Positions 16,321 through 27,460 are shown, numbered from the stretch's first letter. The stretch: 64,000 nt of DNA from Chryseobacterium sp. c4a (GCF_009900745.1 NZ_WXVU01000006.1:124001-188000), one strand, 5' to 3'. Translations and numbers: made by a program. The notes: generated by a model not told the origin, from the letters alone.

Positions 16321-17303
16321 TAATGGATACAACAACAATCAGAAACAACTGGACTAAGGAAGAAATAGAAGAGATCTATCATTTACCTCTTATGGAGCTT
16401 ATCTACAAAGCAGCAACTGTACACCGTGAATGGCATGATCCTTCAGAGGTACAAATCTCTACTTTATTATCCATTAAAACCGGAGGCTGTCCGGAAGACT
16501 GCTCATACTGTGGACAGGCAGCACGATATCATACCAATATTAAAGTACAGGCTTTATTGCCTACTGAAACAGTTATTGCCCATGCACAAAAAGCGAAAGA
16601 CAGCGGTTCATCCCGTTTCTGTATGGCTGCAGCATGGCGTGAGGTTCGTAACAATCGCGATTTCGACAGAGTGATCGACATGGTAAAGGGAGTTAATGAA
16701 CTTGGACTGGAAGTATGCTGTACTTTAGGAATGCTTACCGAAGAACAGGCTGTACGATTACAGGAAGCAGGCTTATATGCTTATAATCATAACCTTGACA
16801 CTTCCGAACAGTATTATGAAGAGATCATCTCAACAAGAACTTTTGATAATAGAATCAACACCATCAACAATGTCCGAAAAGCAGGAATTACAGTTTGTTC
16901 TGGTGGAATTATTGGACTTGGAGAAACTCACAGAGACAGAATATCTATGTTGTTAACATTAGCTACAATGCCTAAACATCCAGAATCTGTTCCTATCAAT
17001 GCATTAGCAAGGGTAGAAGGAACTCCATTAGAAGATAATGAAAAAGTGGACACCTGGGAAATGGTAAGAATGATCGCTACAGCAAGAATTGTTATGCCTT
17101 CTTCTATGGTAAGACTAAGTGCCGGACGAATAGAGATGACAGAAACCGAACAAGCTTGGTGTTTTATGGCAGGAGCTAATTCTATTTTCACCGGAGAAAG
17201 AGAAACATTATTGGTAACTCCTAACCCCGGAGTTTCTGAAGATATGCAAATGCTGCAAACCCTTGGATTAAAGCCAATGATGAAAAAAGAAAGCTGCTGC
17301 TAA
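16317..17303 (+). CDS. bioB: biotin synthase
   Basis: A 328-residue radical SAM enzyme that inserts sulfur into dethiobiotin. The [4Fe-4S] motif is C58-x3-C62-x2-C65 in [12 protein letters not shown]. Further cysteines in [19 protein letters not shown] and [13 protein letters not shown], and an arginine in RLSAGR, match the ligands of the sacrificial [2Fe-2S] cluster. The tail ends MKKESCC. It overlaps bioD by 4 bases; codon 3 is also ATG. It is the last gene of the tight part of the operon; a repeat-containing 336-base gap follows before bioA. Confidence 0.95.
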   Translation: MIMDTTTIRNNWTKEEIEEIYHLPLMELIYKAATVHREWHDPSEVQISTLLSIKTGGCPEDCSYCGQAARYHTNIKVQALLPTETVIAHAQKAKDSGSSRFCMAAAWREVRNNRDFDRVIDMVKGVNELGLEVCCTLGMLTEEQAVRLQEAGLYAYNHNLDTSEQYYEEIISTRTFDNRINTINNVRKAGITVCSGGIIGLGETHRDRISMLLTLATMPKHPESVPINALARVEGTPLEDNEKVDTWEMVRMIATARIVMPSSMVRLSAGRIEMTETEQAWCFMAGANSIFTGERETLLVTPNPGVSEDMQMLQTLGLKPMMKKESCC

Positions 17304-17639
17304 AAAATTATATATAATATGAGTTTCTGGATTTTAATATTAGGCATTTTGACTTGTATTTAAGAATTGCTTGTCTGGTTGTTTAGTTCTTAATCCAGGT
17401 CTGAAGACTAAAATAATTTAATCGCCAAGATCGCTAAAGAAGCATATAAAATTGCAGATTTTTTCGTTCGCAAGGGCATTGCATTCAGTAGAGAAAAGCA
17501 CATTAATTAGCCTTAGCTGAGTGAAACGCCTTTGCGATCTTAAAAATCATATTGTCAGATTATAAAGTCCTAGCGAACATTTCGTTAAAAACAAAAACTT
17601 TCACCTGACTTCAAAAGTCAAATACTTTTATATCAATAC
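17304..17639. other. intergenic gap between bioB and bioA
   Basis: No coding frame is credible. TTAAGAA and TTCTTAA around 17360-17393 form a weak inverted repeat that may end the bioB transcript. The middle holds a repeat-like element (separate entry). Near the bioA start TACTTTTA differs from the -7 consensus at one position and may give bioA its own promoter. Confidence 0.45.
17421..17542. repeat. intergenic repeat-like element with terminal inverted arms
   Basis: AAGATCGC near the left end and GCGATCTT near the right end are inverted copies about 100 bases apart, surrounded by ATCGCCAAGATCGCTAAAG and CGCCTTTGCGATCTTAAA. Similar fragments with TTTGCGCCTT appear near 35850. This resembles the degenerate repeats often seen between genes in Chryseobacterium. 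It separates bioA from the rest of the operon. Confidence 0.4.
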
Positions 17640-18929
17640 ATGAATACAATAACACCAATCAACCTCCAAGAAAGGGACAAGGCAGTCAACTGGCATCCTT
17701 ATACCCAGATGAAAACTGCAGACAACATTATTCCTATTGTAAAAGGCAAAGGACTTTATCTTTATGATACGGAAGGAAAACAATACATGGATGTTGTATC
17801 TTCCTGGTGGGTAACACTTCATGGGCATTCTCATCCCTATATCGCTCAACGTATATTTGAGCAGCTCAACACCTTAGAACAAGTCATCTTTGCAGGATTC
17901 ACCCATGAGCCAGCTACACAGCTTTCTGAAAACCTATTGAAACTTTTACCCCATAATCAGAACAAGGTTTTTTATTCTGATAACGGTTCTACAGCAGTGG
18001 AGGTAGCATTGAAAATGTGTATTCAATATGCACACAATCAAGGAAAAGAAAAAACAAAAATTCTTGCCTTTAAAAATGCATACCATGGTGATACATTTGG
18101 AGCAATGTCTGTAAGTGGAAAAAGCTATTGGACTAAGCCTTTTGAAAGCAGGTTATTTGAAGTTATTTTCATTGATACTCCTAACGCTGAAAATCTGGAA
18201 AGCTTACAGCTGCAGATTAATGAGATGACAGATGAGGTAGCTTGCTTCATTTATGAGCCATTAGTTCAGGGAGCAGCAGGCATGTTAATGTACAAAGCCG
18301 AAGACCTAAATAATCTGATGACATTCTGCAGACAGCAGGGAATTTTGATGATTCAGGATGAAGTCTTTACAGGATTTGGAAGAACCGGAAAGCTCTTTGC
18401 AGCCCATTACCTTACCGAACAGCCAGATATTATGTGCTTTTCAAAAGGTTTAACTGGCGGAACAATGCCAATGGGAGTTACTACATGCTCCAAAGAAATT
18501 TATGAAGCATTTTGGTCTGATGATAAGCATAAAACTTTATTTCACGGACATTCTTTTACAGCCAATCCCTTAGCCTGTGTTGCAGCACTAGCAAGTATGG
18601 AATTACTACTTAAAAAAGACACTCAAATGAATATCAAACGTATTTCTCAACAGCACTCAGAGTTTTTAAAAGCTTTATCACAACATCCTCAGGTCGAAAA
18701 TCCTCGTCAGATCGGAACCATTCTGGCTTTTGATTTTAAAACCGGACATGGCACTTCTTATTTCAATGAAATCGGAAAGAAATTGTATAATGAATTTTTA
18801 GAGCGTGGAATTATCATGCGCCCATTAGGAAATGTCCTTTACCTGGTTCCGCCATATTGTATTTCTTCTGAAGAACTGGATATAGTATACCAGAATATTT
18901 TGGAGATCTTGGATCAGTTTAAAAACTAA
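17640..18929 (+). CDS. bioA: adenosylmethionine--8-amino-7-oxononanoate transaminase
   Basis: A 429-residue class III aminotransferase that moves the amino group of SAM to 7-keto-8-aminopelargonate. WHPYTQMK near the N-terminus and SSWWVTLHGHSHP are BioA-specific. PLP contacts are DNGSTAVE, NAYHGDTFGAMS, Asp240 in QDEVFTGFGRTG and Lys269 in FSKGLTGG. Its length matches the E. coli enzyme. It completes the set bioF-bioD-bioB-bioA but is set apart by 336 bases, so it may be separately transcribed. It is followed by the convergent HxlR gene. Confidence 0.95.
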   Translation: MNTITPINLQERDKAVNWHPYTQMKTADNIIPIVKGKGLYLYDTEGKQYMDVVSSWWVTLHGHSHPYIAQRIFEQLNTLEQVIFAGFTHEPATQLSENLLKLLPHNQNKVFYSDNGSTAVEVALKMCIQYAHNQGKEKTKILAFKNAYHGDTFGAMSVSGKSYWTKPFESRLFEVIFIDTPNAENLESLQLQINEMTDEVACFIYEPLVQGAAGMLMYKAEDLNNLMTFCRQQGILMIQDEVFTGFGRTGKLFAAHYLTEQPDIMCFSKGLTGGTMPMGVTTCSKEIYEAFWSDDKHKTLFHGHSFTANPLACVAALASMELLLKKDTQMNIKRISQQHSEFLKALSQHPQVENPRQIGTILAFDFKTGHGTSYFNEIGKKLYNEFLERGIIMRPLGNVLYLVPPYCISSEELDIVYQNILEILDQFKN

Positions 18930-18944
18930 ATGCAGTACAATAAT

Positions 18945-19262
18945 CTAAGAACTTAGTTCATTTCCCCATACATGCAGCTTCGAAAGGATAGGCCCCAGCT
19001 TTTTTCCTTTTTCAGTAAGCTTATAATAAACTTCCGGAGGAAAATTATAGACTTCAATCCGTTGGATAATATGATCTTCCTCCAGTTGTTTAAGCTGCTC
19101 TGAAAGAACTTTTTTTGATACCTTTGGCATATTCCGCCATAATTCCACAAAACGTATCTCATCTTCTTCAAAAAGATTATGCAGAATTAAGGGTTTCCAT
19201 TTTCCTGAAAGAATGTCCAGACTTTTCCTCAAACCACAGTTTTTAAATTCTTCAAAATTCAT
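18945..19262 (-). CDS. HxlR family transcriptional regulator
   Basis: A 105-residue winged-helix protein, CGLRKSLDILSGKWKPLILHNLF followed by VSKKVLSEQLKQLEEDHII and YYKLTEKGKKLGPIL, all standard for HxlR. A single cysteine (C9) occupies the redox-sensor position known in several family members. It is divergent from an MBL-fold hydrolase gene and probably controls it. Confidence 0.85.
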   Translation of the reverse strand: MNFEEFKNCGLRKSLDILSGKWKPLILHNLFEEDEIRFVELWRNMPKVSKKVLSEQLKQLEEDHIIQRIEVYNFPPEVYYKLTEKGKKLGPILSKLHVWGNELSS

Positions 19263-19263
19263 A

Positions 19264-19300
19264 GGTTACTTTAATGTAAATGGATAACCTTTTGGTAACC
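19264..19300. promoter_or_regulatory. candidate HxlR operator
   Basis: GGTTAC and GTAACC form an inverted pair across 37 bases, with GGATAACC between them, directly upstream of both the HxlR gene and the divergent MBL gene. HxlR dimers typically bind such TAC/GTA-type palindromes. Inference only. Confidence 0.35.
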
Positions 19301-19353
19301 TTCGATTGTTGTTTAAAAGGGAACCAATAGATTTGTTCTACAAACTTAATCAA

Positions 19354-20124
19354 ATGAAATTACAATTATGGCGCAATGCAACATTGCTATTAAATATTGA
19401 TGATATCTCTATTTTAATTGATCCTATGCTTGGAGAAAAAGGATCTTTAGGAAAATTCCCCATGACTGATAATGAATTACTAAACCCTTTAGTTGATTTA
19501 CCTTTTAATCGGGAAAGTTTAACAGAAAAACTGAGGATGATAGATGCAGTAGCTATTACTCATTTACATCCAGATCATTGGGATTCTACTGCCATAGAGT
19601 TTATTGATAAGAAAACAACAATTTTATGTCCGCAAGCTATTTCAGAGCAAATTAGAGAACAAGGATTTCATAACGTTATTGTGATAGGAGAGCACATTGT
19701 TTGGAATGATATTGAAATCTCTACTACAAAAGGACAACATGGCACCGGAGAAATTGGCGATAAAATGGGAACAGTCAATGGATTTGTTTTTAAAAAAGAA
19801 AAACAGTCTATTTATATTGTGGGAGACAGCATTTGGAATGATGATATTGCTAAAGAAATAGATCGCCATCAGCCACAATACATTGTTGTAGCAGGCGGAG
19901 CCGCTACATTTTCTGTAGGAGACCCTATTATTATGACGAGTGAAGATATTATCAAAGTCTGTGAATATGCTCCGAAATCTAACATTATAATAACTCATCT
20001 GGAGACTGTAAGCCATTGCAAAGAAGACAGACAATATACTCAGAAAAAAATTGATCAAAAAGGATATTCCAATCAATGCTTAATTCCTAAAGATGGGGAA
20101 ACGATAAATCTGTCTTTTGACTAA
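19354..20124 (+). CDS. MBL-fold metallo-hydrolase (UlaG-like)
   Basis: About 256 residues. The protein starts MKLQLWRNATLLL and continues ISILIDPMLGEKG, then HLHPDHWD (zinc motif), GQHGTGEIGDKMG, IVGDSIWND and ITHLETVSHC. This order matches the UlaG-like/YtnP-type MBL subgroup (L-ascorbate-6-phosphate lactonase relatives), though the substrate is unknown. I chose the ATG rather than the upstream TTG, which adds 16 residues without family character and would crowd the operator region. It is divergent from an HxlR regulator. Confidence 0.82.
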   Translation: MKLQLWRNATLLLNIDDISILIDPMLGEKGSLGKFPMTDNELLNPLVDLPFNRESLTEKLRMIDAVAITHLHPDHWDSTAIEFIDKKTTILCPQAISEQIREQGFHNVIVIGEHIVWNDIEISTTKGQHGTGEIGDKMGTVNGFVFKKEKQSIYIVGDSIWNDDIAKEIDRHQPQYIVVAGGAATFSVGDPIIMTSEDIIKVCEYAPKSNIIITHLETVSHCKEDRQYTQKKIDQKGYSNQCLIPKDGETINLSFD

Positions 20125-20161
20125 AATATCAAGGAGTTCATTCAAAATTTTTCCATCTCTT

Positions 20162-20194
20162 AAACCTTATAGCTTTCGAAAATCTATAAGGTTT
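20162..20194. terminator. terminator hairpin after MBL gene
   Basis: AAACCTTATAG pairs perfectly with CTATAAGGTTT (11 bp) around an 11-base loop, 37 bases after the MBL stop. It also lies downstream of the convergent MFS gene and could act on both strands. Confidence 0.65.
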
Positions 20195-20221
20195 ATACAT
20201 TAGCACAATATATCACATTCC

Positions 20222-20258
20222 AAAAAAATGAGGCCTTTCAAACAGAAAAGACCTCATT
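20222..20258 (-). terminator. rho-independent terminator of the NimT-like MFS gene
   Basis: AATGAGG and CCTCATT frame a second pairing of CTTT with AAAG; on the minus strand the stem is followed by TTTTTTTGG. It lies 27 bases past the MFS stop. Confidence 0.7.
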
Positions 20259-20284
20259 ATATTTTAAAATAAAACTCAGTAGCA

Positions 20285-21490
20285 TTAATCTTCTACATAT
20301 TTATTTCTTGCAGCTCTTAATCCAAAGAAAAGCATGATCAATACAGCAATACTCAGAAAATAAAATGAAGTATTCCACGAAACATCCCAATCATGTAATT
20401 TTCCAAATACAGGAGGCCCAAATGCAGCAATCAAATACCCTACAGACTGTGCCATTCCGGAAATCTTCACTGCATTAATACTGCTTTTCGTTCTCGTAGA
20501 GAAAAACAGGATCGACAAACTGAAAGAAAGACCGTTAGAAATTCCAATAATAACAGCATTTACATAGATCCATTGAGATTTCAGGAAAACAAACATCATT
20601 GTACTTCCAAACATCAAGGCACATATAAAAAGGATCATAATTCTTTGATCTTTCATTTTGCTGGCAATAATCGGGCAGCAGAAGGTGATAGGAATCATAG
20701 TAATCTGAATAACAAAAAGTACCCAACCTGAACTTTCGCCAGGCATATGATAATCCGTCAGGAAAGAAGGCAGCCAAGCCACCATGCAATAGTAAAATAG
20801 AGATTGTAATCCCATAAAAACACTGATATTCCATGCCTGAGAGGATTTAAACATATTAAAATCAGAAGTTCCTAAAGCAGGCTTAGGCTGATCGGAATTC
20901 TTTTTATTAAATATCATTTCAAGAATCAGCACCAGGAATCCCAAAGCTGCAATCACCAGCCAGATTCCCAAAGAGCCACGCCATCCAAAACCTGTCCATT
21001 CTCCGATACTCACACTGAAACCAGAAGCCAGAGCCGCAGTAAGGTTCATAGAAACAGCAAAAATACCCGTCATCAGACCAATCTGTTTCGGAAAATTATT
21101 TTTCACATATCCCGGTGTCACTACATTTCCGATGCAGATACCTAAGCCAATAAATACTGAACCGATAAACAGTAACCATAGAGAGCCTGTAATCCTTAGA
21201 AATAATCCAAAACTTAGAATAATTAATGAATACATCAACAGTTTACTGATTCCAAGTGTATTAGAAAACCGACTTACCAAAACCGAACAGACAGCAAACA
21301 TAAAGAGTGGAATAGAGGTAAGGAGACTTACCTGAAAATTATCTAGGTGTAAAGCATCCCTCACATCGCCTAGCACCGGAGATACCGCAACAATTGGAGA
21401 GCGGAGATTACTGGATATCAGAATAACCACCAGTACATTTAAAATCATTAAAACATAAGAAGCATTCTTTTTCACTTCGTTCTTCATCAT
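20285..21490 (-). CDS. CynX/NimT-type MFS transporter
   Basis: A 401-residue, 12-segment major facilitator protein. ISSNLRSPIVAVSPVLGDVRD near the N-terminus and the overall pattern match the CynX/NimT branch (cyanate permease-like, 2-nitroimidazole exporter). A conserved feature is the R-S/T-P motif after the first segment. It is divergent from an AraC regulator, the same arrangement as nimR-nimT in E. coli. Export of a nitroimidazole-like or other aromatic compound is possible but unproven. Confidence 0.82.
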   Translation of the reverse strand: MMKNEVKKNASYVLMILNVLVVILISSNLRSPIVAVSPVLGDVRDALHLDNFQVSLLTSIPLFMFAVCSVLVSRFSNTLGISKLLMYSLIILSFGLFLRITGSLWLLFIGSVFIGLGICIGNVVTPGYVKNNFPKQIGLMTGIFAVSMNLTAALASGFSVSIGEWTGFGWRGSLGIWLVIAALGFLVLILEMIFNKKNSDQPKPALGTSDFNMFKSSQAWNISVFMGLQSLFYYCMVAWLPSFLTDYHMPGESSGWVLFVIQITMIPITFCCPIIASKMKDQRIMILFICALMFGSTMMFVFLKSQWIYVNAVIIGISNGLSFSLSILFFSTRTKSSINAVKISGMAQSVGYLIAAFGPPVFGKLHDWDVSWNTSFYFLSIAVLIMLFFGLRAARNKYVED

Positions 21491-21561
21491 AGTAAAAACT
21501 TTTACACAAAATTAGTGTAGTAATTTTGTTTAATTTTGCCAAAGTTTTAACCTAAAACGAC
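21491..21561. promoter_or_regulatory. divergent promoter region of NimT-like/AraC pair
   Basis: Within 71 bases, TTACAC and GTGTAG form a near-perfect inverted repeat followed by TAATTTTG, an exact -7 match reading toward the AraC gene. A single AraC-bound site here could control both genes. Confidence 0.4.
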
Positions 21562-22368
21562 ATGAATGCCAACGACAGTATAAAAATAGATGCGCTTAAT
21601 AAGCCTTATTTTGTCTGGTTTGAAGAAAACTGGATCCATGATGATGTTCTCCACAAGCACCAAAAGGGACAATTGGTGTATGTAGAAAGCGGGTTCCAAT
21701 ATATTACCATTGAAGAAAGGATTTATCTTCTTCCTCAGAATTATGCCGCCTGGATTCCATCGAATGTGATTCATAAAACCAATTCTCATTCTGAAAAGAT
21801 CAAACTGATGATTATGTTTGCGGATACAGATCAGAAAAATTCCTTTTATGATGAGGTGACAGTGTTTTCTGTTCCTCCTGTATTGAGAGAAATGATAAAA
21901 TATGCTGAAAAATGGTCTAAGCTCATGAAAAAGGATTCTGATGAAACCCTATTTTTAAAAGCTCTTTTTAATGAACTTCCTCATTTTGTAGAACATTCTT
22001 TGAAGCTTCACCTCTGCCTTCCCAAAGATAAACGATTGGAAAAAGTCATTGAACACCTTCATGATTATTACAATACAGAAATCAAAATAGACGATCTTGG
22101 TGAATTGGCTCTGCTTTCTTCCCGAAGCCTGGAGAGAATCTTTAAAAAAGAAACCGGTCTTACATTAAGTAAATACCAGCAAATGCTTCGTATTATTAAA
22201 AGTCTGGAATTTTTGAGCTCCGGAAATTTAACAATATCAGAAACTGCTTATAAAATCGGTTACAAAAGTGTACAGGCTTATACCCGAAGTTTTCAGGCTG
22301 TGATGCAGTTCAGGCCCACGGATTTTATTAAAAACATTAATCTAGGTCTAGAAAAAGGGATTTATTAA
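21562..22368 (+). CDS. AraC family regulator, NimR-like
   Basis: A 268-residue regulator: an N-terminal cupin (residues about 20-90; HKHQKGQLVYVESG, YAAWIPSNVIHKTNSHS) and a C-terminal pair of AraC HTHs (about 165-262; IDDLGELALLSSRSLERIFKKETG, ISETAYKIGYKSVQAYTRSFQ). Cupin-type AraC proteins of this kind, including E. coli NimR, act on a neighbouring MFS gene. The divergent CynX/NimT-like transporter fits that role. The inducer is unknown. Confidence 0.85.
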   Translation: MNANDSIKIDALNKPYFVWFEENWIHDDVLHKHQKGQLVYVESGFQYITIEERIYLLPQNYAAWIPSNVIHKTNSHSEKIKLMIMFADTDQKNSFYDEVTVFSVPPVLREMIKYAEKWSKLMKKDSDETLFLKALFNELPHFVEHSLKLHLCLPKDKRLEKVIEHLHDYYNTEIKIDDLGELALLSSRSLERIFKKETGLTLSKYQQMLRIIKSLEFLSSGNLTISETAYKIGYKSVQAYTRSFQAVMQFRPTDFIKNINLGLEKGIY

Positions 22369-22491
22369 CATTGAAAAATCACTGTATCCAGCTATAGCAA
22401 GTTATTACAAATTCATTACTAAGTAAATAATTCCCATTTTGATCATTTATTATATTTATAGCAAATTACCAAATATAAAACCAATTAAAGC

Positions 22492-22524
22492 AAAAAGGCC
22501 TCCAGAGAGGAGACCTTAAAAAAA
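22492..22524 (-). terminator. terminator hairpin downstream of the MATE gene
   Basis: AAGGCCTCC and GGAGACCTT pair with one C-A mismatch; on the minus strand the stem is followed by TTTTTGC. It lies about 120 bases beyond the MATE stop and 125 bases beyond the convergent AraC gene. Confidence 0.55.
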
Positions 22525-22643
22525 CACAAATGATGAAAAAAAATTATTTCGATTCACAAATATAAGCAAAATTTATATTATGCATCGCATTATACACGTA
22601 ATTTCTTTAAAAATTATTTATTTTAATTAAAAATTATCTTTTA

Positions 22644-23993
22644 TTAAAATATTGGGATTTTTCTTAACATTTTGAAATTTAACCGTATCATGTAAATTAC
22701 TCCACCAAACACAACCCATTCTATAATGGCACTTACCACATAAATACTTCGGATTCCATACAACATAGGAACGATAAGAAGGGCAGGAATATATAATACC
22801 AGCTGTCTTAATATACTGATCACAGTAGCAGGCCGGGCATTTTCCACAGAAGGAAACCAAACCATTGCCATAAAAATAAAAGGTAAAGCAGGTAAAACAC
22901 TCATATAAATCCTGAAATCAGTAAGCTGACTAGCCTGAAAAGAGACATTGGGGATCATTACAGAAAGTACTTCTGCAGGAAAATACATTACAAAGAACCA
23001 GAAAGGAAGTAAAATAACCAATCCTGTAAGAGAAAAAAGCCGATAAGCTTTCATGCTTCGTTCGTATTTCTCTGCTCCGAAATTCATTCCCGATACAGGC
23101 TGCAATGCCCTCATAAGTCCCCACAAAGGAGTATTTAATAAAATATAAAACCTATTGACTGCAGTAAAAAAGGTAACATCCGTTTCTTTTCCATATTTAG
23201 CAATCACATTAAAAACAACAATATTTTGAACCACAATCATCACCATCATGATAAAACCGGGCATTCCCAATGAAATAGCCTCTTTAATAATAGCTTTATC
23301 ATACTTTAACGACCAAAAATGAGTTTTAAAGGAAGATTTTCCGGATGCATAATACCAAATTCCCAACACCATATAAATGATCATGGAAATATTAGTAGCC
23401 CAAGCTGCTCCGCTTACTCCACCACCAAAAGAATCAATAAACAAAGGTTTTAATGCTACATCTACAATCAATCCTACAGCAATCATCCAAGCCGCAGTTT
23501 TCATACGCCCTTCAGCACGAATCAACATGTTCAGTGCCAGCCCATGAATCCAAAAGAAACTCCCCAAAATCGTTGATCGGAAATATTCTACTCCTAAAGT
23601 CAGAATTTCCCCTCGTCCACCCATCATATAAACCAGTTCCTTAGCAAAGACATAACAGGGAATGGTAATGGCTAGAGAAAATAGTAATGTAAGGAAATTA
23701 ACTGTTCCCATAGCGCTGTTGAGTTTATCTTTATCTCCTGCACCAATCCAAATACTCACTGCAGATCCCACACCTGTTCCTATTAACGTTCCAAATCCCT
23801 GTGCAAACTGTGCTAAAGGATAGGCTACACCCACTGCAGCTAACGCCGTATTACTGATAAGATGACCTACAAAAATCCCATCCAGAAAATTATTCAGCCC
23901 ATATAATACCATGGCTATTACTGCCGGCCAGGACATCTGCCACATTACATTTCGCAGATTCCCATTTAAAATAAGCTCTCTTTGTTTTTCCAT
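22644..23993 (-). CDS. MATE family efflux transporter
   Basis: About 449 residues with 12 membrane segments, opening with a short charged leader then LRNVMWQMSWPAVIAMVLYG. NNFLDGIFVGHLISNTALAAVGVAYPLAQ is the standard first repeat of MatE domains; the second begins near EAISLGMPGFIMMVMIVVQN. Such pumps exchange drugs or metabolites for Na+ or H+. An in-frame ATG 33 bases upstream is possible but adds an uncharacteristic leader. It is monocistronic; no regulator is adjacent. Confidence 0.88.
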   Translation of the reverse strand: MEKQRELILNGNLRNVMWQMSWPAVIAMVLYGLNNFLDGIFVGHLISNTALAAVGVAYPLAQFAQGFGTLIGTGVGSAVSIWIGAGDKDKLNSAMGTVNFLTLLFSLAITIPCYVFAKELVYMMGGRGEILTLGVEYFRSTILGSFFWIHGLALNMLIRAEGRMKTAAWMIAVGLIVDVALKPLFIDSFGGGVSGAAWATNISMIIYMVLGIWYYASGKSSFKTHFWSLKYDKAIIKEAISLGMPGFIMMVMIVVQNIVVFNVIAKYGKETDVTFFTAVNRFYILLNTPLWGLMRALQPVSGMNFGAEKYERSMKAYRLFSLTGLVILLPFWFFVMYFPAEVLSVMIPNVSFQASQLTDFRIYMSVLPALPFIFMAMVWFPSVENARPATVISILRQLVLYIPALLIVPMLYGIRSIYVVSAIIEWVVFGGVIYMIRLNFKMLRKIPIF

Positions 23994-24026
23994 TGTATAT
24001 CGTAAATTTTTGAATAGAGGAGTCAT

Positions 24027-24336
24027 AAAGGAGGCCGGACTAAGAAGAAAGAAATTATAAGAATCCTAATGATTCATTAAATCTACATTACACATTACCA
24101 CAAAAATAAATTTCCAGCTGCTTTTTGCCGGCTTCCCATGAACACTCACTTTAGCATTAAGGATGCTGATATTAAAATTTTAGACAAACTTACTAGCCCC
24201 GACAGTAAATCAAGATCCTTAAAACGGAATAAATAGTCCGTATAACGGAGTAATTTTATTCAATGAAATACCTCTCATTGTGATGCTGCTCATAAAATAA
24301 GAGACATTAATTCCTTTAATTTGAATAAAAAGAGGC
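24027..24336. other. divergent intergenic region
   Basis: About 310 bases between the MATE gene and a hypothetical gene. It contains small repeated ACGGA/TCCGT motifs near 24224-24250 (ACGGAATAAATAGTCCGT, TAACGGAGT) that could be regulator sites, but no strong -7 match or coding frame. Confidence 0.35.
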
Positions 24337-24942
24337 ATGAAACCAAAAGAGATTAAGGGAGTTCCCCGACAAAATTCAGGCGGATTCCATGATACCGAAA
24401 GTGAGAGGCAGTTTGCCAAAGTGATGATCCCGCTTAAATTTGAGGTATTAAAAGAAAGATTTTTTTCAATTAATAAATGGAAAAGCTACTGTGGAGAAGC
24501 ATTTGCGGACTTTAAGCTCTATGATTATTCAGGAAATCCCGTACAGCGGGAACATCAAAAAGGAGACTATATCCGCATTAATATTCCCGGTCCGGGAGAA
24601 ATAGAAGCCAAAGGCTATGATTGGGTAAAAGTAACAGACATTTGTTATTATGAAAATGCCACTTCAGAAAGTATTACAATGACCTGTAGCCCATCCATAA
24701 ACCCTCTGGAGAAAAACCATCATATTGCTCATTTTTACAGTTCAAAAGCTACTTTTACCTTTATGATTAAAAGATATCCTTCTCATTTAAAAGCGGCTGT
24801 ATATGGACGAAATGAATCTCCAAATTATAATGCTGGCTTTGTTGATATCCTCAGAAACATAGCTGTAGCGGTAGGAGGGATGGCAGGGATTGCCAAAATT
24901 CAATGGAAGAAACTGGCAGACGGGTTTCTTGACTTTGATTAA
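24337..24942 (+). CDS. hypothetical protein, unrecognised
   Basis: A 201-residue soluble protein without signal peptide or membrane segment. It is acidic-basic mixed, with motifs KGDYIRINIPGPG and YDWVKVTDICYYEN, and a C-terminal glycine-alanine-rich stretch VAVGGMAGIAKIQW. The central part looks beta-rich. I do not recognise the family. Its neighbours, a MATE pump and a Crp/Fnr regulator, do not suggest a role. Confidence 0.6.
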   Translation: MKPKEIKGVPRQNSGGFHDTESERQFAKVMIPLKFEVLKERFFSINKWKSYCGEAFADFKLYDYSGNPVQREHQKGDYIRINIPGPGEIEAKGYDWVKVTDICYYENATSESITMTCSPSINPLEKNHHIAHFYSSKATFTFMIKRYPSHLKAAVYGRNESPNYNAGFVDILRNIAVAVGGMAGIAKIQWKKLADGFLDFD

Positions 24943-25016
24943 AATAAGAGGGCTGCTTTCGAAGTGATATTAGAGCACTAAGCCAACAAAACATAAGCAA
25001 ATAAAGCATTTATCAC

Positions 25017-25024
25017 TACATTTG
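25017..25024 (+). promoter_or_regulatory. -7 promoter element (TACATTTG)
   Basis: Exact TAnnTTTG match 20 bases before the chosen Crp/Fnr start; this spacing supports the ATG over the TTG start that lies only 10 bases away. Confidence 0.5.
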
Positions 25025-25043
25025 TAATGATTTATTGACATAC

Positions 25044-25613
25044 ATGGAGGAACAATTAGTTTCATATATTAAAAATAAAATATCGGTAACAGAGCAGGAG
25101 ATGGATACTATTCTGTCTTATTTTAAACCCATTCAACTAAAAAAGAATGAACTGCTTCTTATGAACGGACAATCCAGCCAAAGAACATTCTTTGTGGTGA
25201 ATGGATGCCTTAGAATTTTTTTCATCAATGAAGAAGGACAGGATTCTACCCGTTATTTTGCTTTTGAAAATCAATTTGCTACAGCCTTAGTGAGTTTTAT
25301 TACTGCAGAACCTTCCGAAGAATTTATTCAGGCAGTAGAAGAGACTCAGGTCTATTATATCACTCATAAAGACTTTTATCATTTACTGGAAATCATTCCA
25401 CAATGGGAAAAATTCTACAGAATCTATCTTGAAATTGCCTATGTAACGAATACCAAGCGACTGATGTCTTTTCTCGTACAGGATGCATTAGAAAAATATC
25501 GCCAGTTATTGGCTGAAAATCCAATCATAGTACGCAGACTTTCCAACAAAATGGTAGCTTCTTATCTTAATATTTCTCAGGAAACACTAAGCAGGCTCAA
25601 ATCTAGACTTTAG
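25044..25613 (+). CDS. Crp/Fnr family transcriptional regulator
   Basis: About 189 residues. The cNMP-type beta-roll is seen in LLLMNGQSSQRTFFVVNGCLRIFFINEEG and FENQFATALVSFITAEPSEEF, and the C-terminal HTH in LSNKMVASYLNISQETLSRLKSRL. There is no Fnr cysteine cluster. It is the third Crp/Fnr-type gene in this window. A TTG three codons upstream is also open, but the ATG (MEEQLVSYIK) is the usual family start. The ligand and targets are unknown. Confidence 0.85.
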   Translation: MEEQLVSYIKNKISVTEQEMDTILSYFKPIQLKKNELLLMNGQSSQRTFFVVNGCLRIFFINEEGQDSTRYFAFENQFATALVSFITAEPSEEFIQAVEETQVYYITHKDFYHLLEIIPQWEKFYRIYLEIAYVTNTKRLMSFLVQDALEKYRQLLAENPIIVRRLSNKMVASYLNISQETLSRLKSRL

Positions 25614-25711
25614 GTCATTATTCTGAAAGCTCTTAGAAACTTAATCTACTTTAATGGTTTAAAGTAATTCCTGATTCCTTTATCTTAATTTTCAACCGTA
25701 GTTAAAGGCAC

Positions 25712-25738
25712 AAAAAAGCAAGTTCTTTAAACTTGCTT
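25712..25738 (-). terminator. rho-independent terminator of the tyrosine phenol-lyase gene
   Basis: AAGCAAGTT and AACTTGCTT form a perfect 9-bp stem; on the minus strand it is followed by TTTTTTG. It lies 35 bases after the lyase stop. Confidence 0.75.
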
Positions 25739-25773
25739 AGATATTAGTATAAAATAAATCATTATTATAAAAA

Positions 25774-27460
<1,687 letters not shown>

